Source: Lineus longissimus
Lineage: Eukaryota > Nemertea > Pilidiophora > Heteronemertea > Lineidae
Assembly (NCBI RefSeq): GCF_910592395.1
Contig: NC_088308.1
Coordinates: forward strand, 1,490,001-1,550,000
Length of the DNA stretch: 60,000 nucleotides
Direction: 5' to 3'
Of this stretch, positions 1 to 11,500 are shown in pieces. The stretch's first letter is position 1, and each line of letters opens with the position of its first letter. A model generated the notes under the pieces. The model searched no databases. It had not been told where the DNA came from and saw only the letters and a program-made list of their open reading frames with translations. Made by a program: the position numbers and the translations under genes.

Positions 1-2837
1 TTCAGGGGGGTCACGGTGAGACAATCATGAAGTCTCGGGAGGGATGATTCACCTAACTAGACATTGATTGACAGGCTCTATTAGATTACTGGCTCATCTT
101 CAGAATAATCGAAGAGTTGGCCGGGATAGAATCTGTGCAGAGATCGGGCCAGTTTGTAAGCGGATACCGGAGGTGTCATTTGGGAACATCATTTTAAGTT
201 TCAGTCTTAGTTTGATATTCTACAAGTAGATATAAGAACATTTACAAAATGTAGGAATTTGAACATGATCCCTCAACTTGAACATCAAGATTTGAGATAT
301 TCTTGATTGATTTATTTGAGTACCCGAACCACTAGCTTTGTATGGGGTGAAACTTAATGCAGTCAGCGGCAACATCCACATTAGATTTGCTTTTCAAAGC
401 AGGGTCGTTCATACCGGTATCAATGTTGTCACACCCCAAGTACGACAATGTCACAGATTCATTCAACATGAATTTCAGCTTTCAGTTCAACATGGAAATT
501 GCCACAACAGGCAAAAAATAAATATCCAAATTGGAAAATTATGGAACTTGAACAGTTCCAACCACATTGGAAACCTGAACTACAGGTGCCATGAAATAAT
601 TAGGTGATTATCGAACTCCTACAGCTATTGGTATCAGCAAGATGGTGAAAAACACAACAACACGTTTAGTGAGCACATTTTCCAATAATCTTTGCCACAG
701 GGGACACAGAAGCAATAGTTTTGGCTGATACCCTACACATATCAATTCCTTATATAGTGTGTTTTAGTTTTTTGATTCACCAGGCGGAAAGCTGGCTCGT
801 GGTAGAAGATGTGGTTGCATGGTCTAGTTTCAATGTCAGGATCGGTACAAAGTAGACCGTTAGCCAAACTATCACACTGATGCATTGCATGTACTCCGAG
901 ATTGGGCAGGTCAAGCCTATTGGAAAGGAATGAAGAAAATGCTGCCTTCGTGAAGGATGACAATCAAAGGGCACCAAGGAAAAGGGGAGGCAAGAAGGTA
1001 ATTGCCTCTGTGAATTTCTGACACTGTCTTAGGGAAACTCATAACAACTATACCTTGACCATATGGACATGTCTTGAAATCCAGGTTTAACACATTGGCT
1101 GAGGTATTCCATTTGTACATCTGGTGCATTTCAAACATCCTCCGGCTGAGGAATGGAAGACAACTGGTTTTCAAACCCGATGTACGTCATATCTGTCTAC
1201 TTTTTGATCAATTCATGGATTACACGTGACCAAGCATAAATTTCCAACTGGAGCTTGATAACACATTAAACTATACTGAGCAGGGTTAAGATGGACATGG
1301 GAACAAAATCATCGAGACAGATGGCCGGTTACAGAGTAGGTCACGTAACTCCGACATGTGATCTCTCAACTTGTGACGGTATCTATACCAATGACGTTTC
1401 ACATTTATAAGTCCATGTCGCCAGCCTTTAGTCTGCTACTAAGTCTGCCTCTATTGTCCCTTTAAGTGTGATGATGAGAAGAATGTGCGATGCAAGACAC
1501 GGCCAACATCTATGTGCTTCCAGCTCAATGAAATGAATGAAATTGCCTTATCGATCGTTGCTGATGTTTAATTGCCTGGGACCTTCAAGCCGGCCTCTTG
1601 TGTATATATTGCAGTTCAGTCACATCTGACCTAAAGTGGCAAGGCTCATTATTTTATTGAAGGCTGTGGCTGATGGCGTCAATTCTAATAAAGGCTTCAG
1701 AAATTGGAGCATAGCCTTGACCTCAGGATTAGATCAAAGACCATAGCAGTGAAACTTTGAAGTCAACACCATTCGCCCTACTGGGTCAAGCATTCTGCTT
1801 CATCAAGCCCCACATACCCATCTACTAGCAGTCATTTCTGGTAATTACACAATCAGACAAGCGCAAGACAGGAATCTGTGATCGATGCAATGTGCGATCA
1901 ATATCTACTCAAGGGACGACTGGTTGACCCGGCAGATGAGCAATTACCTCCCTGATAAAAATAGTTAGTTTGCAGGGAACTTTATGTCAGTGGAGACCGG
2001 CCCATGACTCAAAGGGTTAAACCAATTGATTCGCCTAAGGTGCACACTGCAGTAGCAGGAAGCAACATCTATGACACCACTCTACATGTAGCATCGTCTT
2101 CCCATCTATCTTGTAGAGGGATATTTCCCTTGGGAGCGATCACGAAAGGCTGGAGTCGAATTAAGGAAATTCGTGACGACAAACAGCTATTTGTCATTGT
2201 GTATCCTTCTGGTGTAATTGTGAATCATAATCTGCCATGCTGGCAAATACAGTGTTGTGCAAAAGTAAAATGTAACCAATATTACCAATTATCTGTGAAG
2301 TTTTTTGCATTTCTACCAATACCATAACTTGCCTACAAAATTCACACTTTCTAACAAGTGGTCTTGATGTACATTGTATGGCAAAGGATATCACTTCAAG
2401 TCGGCTGGAATTTGCATAATATATCACTGTACAACTGTTGCCTTGTATTCTAATCAATGAGATTAAGCATGGGAAACTCTCGGCTGTTAAATGATACAAG
2501 TCGGGCGAGAGTATGTGCAGAATGACTCAGAGGTCCTCGAGAACACCTGCTGCATGTATTGATGTGTGTTTGCGAAACAACATGACATCACAGTCACAAC
2601 TTGGAATAGACAAACAGACAGCTGATGGGACTGCTGACGTCAAGGACAGAAAGACAGTGATGGCTCCGTCATCGCTGTCAATGACTGGCGAAGATTAAAG
2701 GAGGTAGACACTGTCAACAAGTGACGCAGAGCACTGGAGTCCAACACAAAAGGAGACACTACAACTGAATGACCAAAACAACCCATCAATTTTTGAGACA
2801 GATTGATGTAAAGGAGTCCACGAAAGTTAGAACTAAA
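1..2837. other. non-coding stretch, nothing recognised
   Basis: Only short unrecognised ORFs are present (the longest about 107 codons at 2,004-2,327, lacking splice or homology support). If the candidate exon at 4,190 is real, this is its intron. Confidence 0.6.
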
Positions 2838-3060
2838 TGTGACCCGCTCTACCAAAACTAGGCGCTTGTCGCATCTGAACTTGACAGGTTGATACGGACT
2901 TGTTGTTCATTTCCCTATTGTAGACCTTTTGTGAAATCTATTACAAACAGATTTGGTCACATTTCACAAAAGGTCTACAATAGGGAAATGAACAACAAGT
3001 CCGCATCAGCCTGTCAAGTTCAGATGCGACAAGCGCCTAGTTTTGGTAGAGCGAGTCACA
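2838..3060. mobile_element. foldback MITE, copy 1
   Basis: This 223 bp element consists of two ~100 bp near-perfect inverted arms (ends TGTGAC...GTCACA) around a loop of about 20 bases, so the single strand would fold into one long hairpin. It contains no ORF. A second copy lies at 4,582-4,801. Flanks are A-rich on both sides, so any target-site duplication (perhaps AA) is ambiguous. It is best called a non-autonomous terminal-inverted-repeat DNA transposon; no family is assigned. Confidence 0.88.
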
Positions 3061-4189
3061 AATGAGTAATCCAAACTATTACTCAAGCAATGAAATTCAA
3101 ATTCTTTGCTGAAGAAAACCACATGAATATTGCTTTCCATATAAAGGTGCTGTCACAATCGTGACTTCAGACTATCGAGAACAGGTTGTCATGAGGGGGA
3201 GTAGATGACATCATAAGGAAATGACGTCTTATATCTGGATTTAATAACTCAATCAAGGAGAAGAAAAGAGCTGTCTTTACAAGATCCAAATGAGGATCGT
3301 TGTGTTGTGCATGTTAACACAATAATGACAAACAATGCTTCGAGAGAGAAAGAGAAGGTGCAGCCGATGGGTTCTTAAGAAAGTACCTTATTGACTCACT
3401 CTGAAGTTTTCCCCGATAAATGGAGCAGGGGGTGAAATCTGGCAGATCATCACATCATAAGTGGGTACTTATCTGAATTCACCTAGCACACACTCTCAAA
3501 CCAAGTTAGACACATCGGAAGAAAAAAGTGAAACTGATCATAAATTGTCCCCAGAATTTCATCAGGCTGAGATATTCCTATTGTTTGTCAATGATGGAGC
3601 TCAATTCCATTCCCATTTGGTATCAAATTGAAACTAGTCATATCTTCAAAAGCAATATCAAAACTCACCATCTAATTTGGCAATAATGACTAATTCGACT
3701 CTGGGCAATTTTTAGTAATTAATGAGATTGTTTCTGACAATTGATGAACGATTAACTGTTCATTTTAATGATAATAACCATAAATTGTCAGATTGAAGAG
3801 ATCTATACAATTTGCCAAAAGCACTGTAACAAAGTCAATCTGATGTCAGTGTGGTCTGTCTGCATTATTTTGGCAACCTATTCATTTTTTTTTCTTGTCT
3901 TGTGGCCAGGTCAAGTTTATGAAACTTTGGACAGAGTTTGGAGAAGGGTCATTTTTCAGTTCATGTTCTTATGAATGAAGAAAGATGGTGGTACAAGCCT
4001 AAATGACAGCATCATCCACACTGAAGTCTCTTGCAACCCAAGCACACTCATGTATTGGGCGTATAAGTTGCTACACTGCAGTCACTATGAACTCCAGTGT
4101 ATACACACTATTGAAATCAATAAAACTATTGACAGGGCATCTGCAATTAAAAAGACCATCCAACAAAAATATAGATATTTGAAACGTAC

Positions 4190-4287
4190 CTCATATGATA
4201 TTGATAATCCTCTGAATGATAATAATCGCCACCAGAATCAGAGTAATACTCCATATCCCAAATTTCACTCTCCGCCCTGTCCTCCAT
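4190..4287 (-). CDS. candidate first coding exon, acidic N-terminus of unknown protein (possible alternative RAPGEF start)
   Basis: The ATG at 4,287-4,285 lies in a strong context (ACAATGG) with an in-frame TGA 15 nt upstream. It opens 32 codons rich in Glu, Asp, Ser and Tyr (MEDRAESEIWDMEYY, later SDSGGDYYHSEDY) and ends AG|GTACGT in phase 2. Composition, start context and donor together look like a real first exon, although I recognise no family. It shares strand and outgoing phase with the third RAPGEF exon about 25.7 kb upstream, so both could splice to the same downstream exon, as vertebrate RAPGEF2 has isoforms with alternative first exons. It could equally start a separate gene running off the left edge. 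No following exon was identified at lower coordinates. Confidence 0.42.
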
Positions 4288-4581
4288 TGTAATAGATGAT
4301 CAACACACCTGCCCCAATTAAAATATGCGATACATCCGCACAGAATTCATGCGATATTCCAACTGGCGTTTCCAGCGCTTGGGTTGAGAAGAACTGACGT
4401 GACCCAGATGTCCACATTCAACAAGTGATTGAACAATGACTAATACAACAGATAAATTTATACACTTCGATTCAGGGGAATACGAGACTAGGCAAATTTA
4501 ATTGCCATACATTTTAACCTGTATTTTTGTATTTAATTTCTATTTCATGTTCTTGCATACACATCAGAATTTTTGTGTATT

Positions 4582-4801
4582 TGTGACTCGCTCTACCAAA
4601 ACTAGGCGCTTGTCGCATCTGAACTTGACAGGTTGATACGGACTTGTTCATTTCCCTATTGTAGACCTTTTCTGAAATCTATTACAAACTGATTTGGTCA
4701 CATTTCACAAAAGGTCTACAATAGGGAAATGAACAACAAGTCCGTATCAACCCGTCAAGTTCAGATGCAACAAGCGCCTAGTTTTGGTAGAGCGGGTCAC
4801 A
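4582..4801. mobile_element. foldback MITE, copy 2
   Basis: This is a 220 bp copy of the element at 2,838, differing by a 3 bp deletion in the left arm and a few substitutions. Flanking T residues give an ambiguous TT target duplication. It lies about 295 bp upstream of the candidate first exon at 4,190-4,287, in the position of a promoter or 5'-UTR. Confidence 0.88.
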
Positions 4802-7800
4802 TTTGATTTCCAGTGTGTGATTACTTCAAGAACTGTGTACTCGGAATATCTGGTAGTCATTGGAACAGAATGCATCAATCTGCAAGTCAGTAGATTCTCA
4901 TGTACAAGAATGTTGTGAAGTAAGCAACATAAAGATATGGAATATGATATTGAAATAGAGTTGGATTTGAATACACTCCCAATACACTGACAGCAATGAA
5001 GAGAATTTTAATCCAGGATCAGGACTGAAGTTAAGCCATCTTTCGACGGCATAACAGAACCCCTTCTCATCCTTCCACTTGCTCAATGCAAAGGCAATCC
5101 AGGTTTAACATTCAAATATGAAATCTATCATTTTTTAGGTTATTCAAAATGTTACAGAACAATTTTCAGGCAAAGTCTGCATACCAAAGATAACCATTTT
5201 TTGTCTCGGGATGAATTTATGAGATTTACAACCAGACTTGTGAATGAATTCATTACATTTTTAAAAATGTCAACAACCCTGCTATCAATATGATTGGTGT
5301 TTCGATAATTTGTCTATCAGCACTTAATCAAATCCAAGAAAAGATCAGTCATCATGTGAAGTCAAGTGTCGTGGAATCCAAGGACTAGATATTCCAACCC
5401 TCAAGATGTCACATGTTTTAATGGGCCCACAACACGAGAACACTTCAGTTGGGAAGCCATGGCAGACATTGCCACGTCCAGCAGACACGTTCCACTTTTT
5501 GACATGTCAAAATCCCAACCTTTGATAAAATTTCTGTGTGCTGTGTTGTGTGTTGTGCTGGAGAGTATCAGGCAAGACAATGTTACTTCTGATTAAATAC
5601 AGTAGCTTTTCTTCATATCCTTTTATAGGATCTACAATCGTCATGATTCTGTAGGGTGCGGTGACACTTCCAATAAAATATACCTCAGAAATGTAAACCT
5701 CTTGGGTACTTGCTATCACCACTCACTTGATTACAAAGTGGAAGGAAACACTCTGTCCCAATCCCCCAGGCCGGCATTACCCGGCCATAAAAACACATCA
5801 GGAAGTGTTTTCCTCTTGACTACTTTGCAACCACCATTCCCTTGACTGCAAGATTGGAGAGATCAACTGACGCAGAATCAACCCATCTTGATCCCACAGG
5901 CTTTTCCTCCCACTCACATAAGTACATGAGAAAGCGTTATACTTTTGTAGCGATTACAGCATCCACTCCCTTGATTGAAAGGTAGGAGGAAGGATTGGCT
6001 CAGCTTTAAACCTTGCCAGCGGTCACTGCAAAAAACCACACCAGAGAAACAATCTCCAAGTTATCAACAGTCTCACCATGGCTTTATGAAGCACGCTTTG
6101 TTTAATCACAGATGAATTCCTTGAGGGATGAGAACTCTGTCATGAGATGCTGGTGATACTTGTATTTTGATAACTGTCAATGATGATACTGAAGTCTGGG
6201 TGAGGTTTTTGTGGTAAATGATACGCGATTCTGGTGATGTCATGTTGGTTTCAATTATCGAGATAGTCAATGTATTGTGGGAGTGCTGAAGTGCTTGGCC
6301 TCCGAGACAATCAGCACGATCGGATTGAAGAGGGTATGGAGGGTATCTCCATGTCTTGCTGACGTCAATAGCCATGTTTATCAATGTGGTGTGAACAATT
6401 GGCCAGATAATAGCCATAAGGTAGAGGTGTTAGCTGACTTGAGGAGACTACTGCTCCCCTTATCTCAGAGTACTTGTCACTGTACCCAGTACAACTGCAC
6501 CAATCAACTCTGAACAAAGTACTAGTAACAGAATTTGCACTCCAACAGCCTTTACCACCAAATGAAGTGATGGCAGTGCCAACAATAAAATGCAAATGAG
6601 TCTGAATCCAAACAAGCGTTCCATCCCAGGAGTATTAGCTGAAACATTGATGCCATTAGGGAGCCGAACACAAAAGCTATATCGAAGTATTCTGATGGGA
6701 AGCAGGAAGAAACAGATGCATGTCTTTATTAGGAAGCCACCATGTCAAAGGTGATGTACTGCCAGGATGCATTTGACTGGCTGGATTAACTGGCTTGCAG
6801 AGTAGTGGGAGACACATGACAAGAAGAAGCACCAATTTGAACACAACTTGGCAAAACTCCAAGTGGTGAAAACGACACGTTTGAAGTTATCCAATGAAAT
6901 TGACACTTTTTATGCATGATTGGAGATAATGGATCCTAGAATACAGAAAATGAGTAAAAGGTGAGAAAATGAGAATTGGTTGGTGTTCATGAGGGTGTGC
7001 AGCATCTGAAACATCAAAGACAGACTGGTGGTTGTTCACTGCATGAGTGCATGGCAGATATGAGAAATTCAACTCTTCTTTTTTCACTCATCTTCCTCAT
7101 TGTCATCACAGTCGAGTGTTTCAACATCTTATCTGCTTGGTCTGCACCTAGCTGGTTATCTGATCACTGCGGTTTCTTGCATGGAACCACAGAGGCACAA
7201 TGATTCTGACTTTGGCCAACGTACATCCACAGAAAGTTCAACCAGTGAAACACAAAACTACGCACCTGTTGGAGGAAGTCGTGGAGAGATGTGCGCACAT
7301 TGACCTTTGTTTTGGTTCTGAACGGCCTCCTCTGATAGATGCAATGTCAATTATTAACGGCTCAATTACAGAATCCCTGACAAATAATATTATCAGTACC
7401 AAAAGGTTCTATGGCTTAACCTTACCAAAACGTCTCCTTGAAGCCTTTGTTAGGGATTCTGCAATCAAGCGTAAAACTTGACAAAGAAACGACCTGATCA
7501 AAAATCATCCCTTCCTACCTCGACATCCCAGAGATCCCAATGAATGAGACAGCATAGCCATACTTCCTCAGCATTATGATTTCTCAAGTCATACCGGTAT
7601 TGGTCACAAAATGAGATTTTCACAACTCACATTTAGCGTCACAAGGCACCAACAGGAACCCACTCAGTCATTACATATCCTCAAGTCGGGCAATGTTGAC
7701 ATTGGTCTAAAATAATACCTGAGCAGCTCTATATATACACTATATAGAACTCCTGTAAAATCCAACACAACGACAGAGACCATAAAGTCCTTGCCAAGTG

Positions 7801-8325
7801 ACATAAGACTATTACCAAAAGAACCCGACCACTATTGTCAAAGGATTAACCTAATACCTATCTGACAAAGGTGTTCTACTTCAGATCACTTGGTCATTAC
7901 ACTGAAGCTACCAAAATTTGGTAAGCCTCAAGTTTTCCAGGGCTGGATTTCTCAAATGTAGGCTATCCTTGGTAAAATTGGGGAAGCTTGTCCTCCCATT
8001 GTGATCTATTCACAATTCCCACTTGTGTCAACAGTGAGAGGGGTTAGTTCACACCAGTCACCTTGTTTTCATGGTTCATTTCTTTCTGCTTCACAACACA
8101 TTTATAAAGATATCTCAAGCCAACAACTTTCAGAAAAGACTTCCAATTACAGTTTGATGTAACCCAATGTGGACAGCCTTAAAAAGATGAAACTCTCTTG
8201 GTAACTTGATAGTTGGCAGACACAGTTAAGAATTTGACCTGTATCGTATTAAAACTTCAAGTTGCCCTTGGCATTGGTATTAAATGAAATAATTCTGTGT
8301 TTTTCAAATGATATTGAAGTCTCAC
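4802..8325. other. non-coding stretch
   Basis: Apart from the degenerate triplicated motif at 5,712-6,020 I see no gene, RNA or mobile element. ORFs overlap on both strands without recognisable products. Confidence 0.6.
5712..6020 (+). repeat. degenerate triplicated ~120 bp motif
   Basis: Three related segments begin near 5,712, 5,827 and 5,954, each with a form of CCACTCCCTTGATT...AAAGGTGGAGG (variants CACTCACTTGATTACAAAG, CATTCCCTTGACTGCAAGA, CACTCCCTTGATTGAAAGG). Spacing is about 115 and 127 bp; the sequence between is poorly conserved. This looks like an old tandem triplication or a cluster of related protein-binding sites. Confidence 0.5.
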
Positions 8326-8523
8326 CTGGCAGGGTCAAGCCCCATCGCTCCATAAGGGCCAAGTGGTTTCTTGCAGCACACAACCCGGGCAAGCAAATCC
8401 ATACTTCAGGAAAGAATCCTTCTTTAGTCTGTATGACTTTCATAGAATATCCAGCATTGAAGAGAAGTATGTCCGATAAGATCTTGTCTGTATCAGTGTT
8501 AGCAGCAGTATGACGGTCACACA
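8326..8523 (-). CDS. candidate internal exon of unidentified gene
   Basis: The stretch is open in one minus frame and bounded by CCACCAGCAG and CTGCCAG|GTGAGA, a strong donor. It is 198 nt long, phase 1 at both ends, so it could be skipped without shifting frame. It would encode 65 residues beginning CDRHTAANTD and ending RWGLTLP, with three cysteines and no low complexity. The acceptor pyrimidine tract is mediocre and the plus strand is also open across most of this interval (8,262-8,513), so the call is weak. The phase does not match RAPGEF exon 3 directly. I recognise no domain. Confidence 0.27.
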
Positions 8524-11500
8524 CTGCTGGTGGTGTTATAAATGTGAACAGAAGGTCTATTAAGACGGTAAAGTTTAATTCCTCAATGAATCTTTCATAC
8601 TGTGTCTACAATGTACATCTGACCATCACGCAAAGCATCATCATTACAAGTTGTGAGACACCCTAGCTGATATCCCAGCCAAGTTGATAGACGAGACGAT
8701 CCTATGATTACTCATCACTCTCTAATCATGTTCCAAATCTCTGGGAGATGTTAACCAAGAAATGCTATCAAACACGGCTGAAAGAACTAATGTCTCGCAC
8801 ATGAAGCAAAGTACATTCCGGCATTCCCATCCGTCGTTGAACAGATACAGCTCTGGTTTTAACGTTTATCACCGTTGCCGACCACCCTAGGTATGAAGGA
8901 AAGATTCCGGTGAAAAACCAAGTTGCACCAGTTGGTATAAACTTGTCATGTCAACATATCTTCAGGCTTAAACATTTATATACTGCGTCAAAATACACAA
9001 TGCAGAATTGTCAATAGGTCCGAGGTTTATGCATGTATGCAGTTTGGATGCATCCAGAGGAAATGTCTAAATACAAATGAAATAGCTGCCGCAATATTGC
9101 CACAAATTGCTCTGATGATCAGAATGTAAACAAACCAATGAAGATTCAAATATCGGAGATTTTATTAAGAAGCAATGACTGTTTCAGGCAACCTCCAAAT
9201 CTGAGCACAACGGAGTCAGCAATACATTCCTTGGCTTGTTTTGTTGGTAGATCTTTTCTGAAATGATGGATTATTCGTCAAGACGATCCTGAATGAGCAG
9301 CTACATACCCAGGGAAAGGCCTGTAGAATACTAACAACACCGCAAGTCAAACAATTCGAAACGATTCTGAAATACTCCAGGAGATTCTCGGGTCCCAAGT
9401 TCACCGATGATGAGCAGTGCTACACGACTAGGTCTTAGGTTCAGAAGAGCAACACAGCAATGAACTCATATCTCAATAAGACAATAAGACTGCAAGCAGA
9501 AGCCACTCAAGACATTGCCTCGTGAAGATAAACACAAGAGTGTCGCACAGCAGAATTCCGATGGTTGCCCAACGCTGATCGATCTTGAAGGAGTTATTCA
9601 TTCATTTCCTGTAAGTCTCACAATCCCCGATCCCGTAGGATACATGCGCCATCGTGCGTAACTAACTACCCAGAAGATCGCATCATAATCCACCCATGTT
9701 AAAACGCCCAGCAGACGAGATGTTTTCCATTATAATTAGAACATCAATACGAACCAAGGGGAGCATTTGTAAAAAGTTGTAGATGAAATTGACAGAACAC
9801 GATCAGTATGAGATGTGGTGATGTCAGAACCGGGTGGGTATAATCGAAATTTTCTGAGAACTTCCAACGATTCCAGTGGCAGTTTCCTGCAAACAACACG
9901 ATTATAGCATTTCATGGGCCTTTTCAATGTTGGAGGAAGATGGAATACTATAAAGCTATTATCAATCAATTTCAAAGAAACACACAAAGCAAAATGGCGG
10001 CAAATTATCACCAGTGATTAAACCGCTTGCAAAACATCAATAGGAAGCTGCACCTCTGACACATTCTGATTAAAGCACTTTATTCTCTTTGCTACCGATA
10101 ATACATCAGTACACAAAGTGTAGGAGTGACAAAGCAGGTCTGACATTTCATGATATCACTTGTAATATCCCCTGGATGGTGGTTACCCCATCAATGATTC
10201 AGAACCTGAAGGAAAATCAATGGAAACCGCCATAAGGGAAGTAAGAGGATGGGTGGGGGATGCTTGAAACTCTCTTTAACACCTTATGACCTTCGATGGT
10301 GAAGTTTCCTTTTTGAGATGAAATCTTGTCCCGTTCACTTCAGTATCTACATGTACCAGTTGCAACTTAGCTCTAAGATTTTGCCCTGAGTGATGACTGC
10401 AGTTGGAAACGAATTCAAAGTAGGGCGATAGATGCTGAGGCAGAATTTAGTAAAGTGACCATCAAGAGATATTCGTTGTCGGACCTCAGGGATAGCCTGG
10501 TGTCATGGGACAGGAGAAGCCACATTTGCCTGGAACTGGGATTGTTAGCGACACAGTATTAAACATATTCCCGTTATCATTTTGAAATGAGAAGAGACAT
10601 TGACACATCCGTAACATGCAAGGGTTAAAGAAGACACTCCATCATTTTCGCTTCCATACTATCGTACTCATGAGATAGCGAAATCAATCATCGATTCATG
10701 AACATTTACTCAATATCAAATGGCATGGTTCCAAAACAGCGATCGAAATAGCAAAATAGTCTCAAAGGTGACAGTGTAGCAATGTCTGTCTGAGATGGAA
10801 TGAAGGTGGTCAGCAGAGACTGATATCTGTATTAGATGATTATTTCTGGTCCAATTAAACCGACAGGCTGATCCCCGTTCTCCTTTTGTGGCGGAGCGGC
10901 TGTTTAATGATGTGATCGATACAGGGACATCAAGCCATCATACTTATAGTGTGATGAGGAGCATGTCAGATGATTATTCATGCTGTTTAGCAAATGGTTT
11001 CATACCCACTGGTGAGAAACGCCAATAGTGATACAGATGGAACAGGCTCAGTTATCATTAACCCAGCAAACCACAAAGACACGGCTCGGCTTTTTCTCAG
11101 CTTTCAACGATTACATGACAATCTGTGCTGCAGCCCTCGAGTCAGGCTAATCCACCACTGCAGCGATATACATGTACATGTAAAACATAAGCATTAGAAC
11201 AAAACACCAACCAGAATCAAAGTGGAGCTGAGCGTATCACAACTGCTGAATTCAAGTTAGACGGCAGGATTAATTCTACCCACGCAAGGACATCATCTGT
11301 CCTTATTACTCCAGAATTGAGTATTCTAATTTCGTGTTCTATTTCAGACATCTAATTTCACTCTGAACCTTAATCGTGACGATCAAGCTTCTTTTACAAT
11401 TTCTCCTGAGAAATACGATCTGTCACATATTTTGATCCGGCACTACATGTATCCCTCCCACATTCTTAATACTGGATCAGCTTTGGATTTCACTTTCAGC

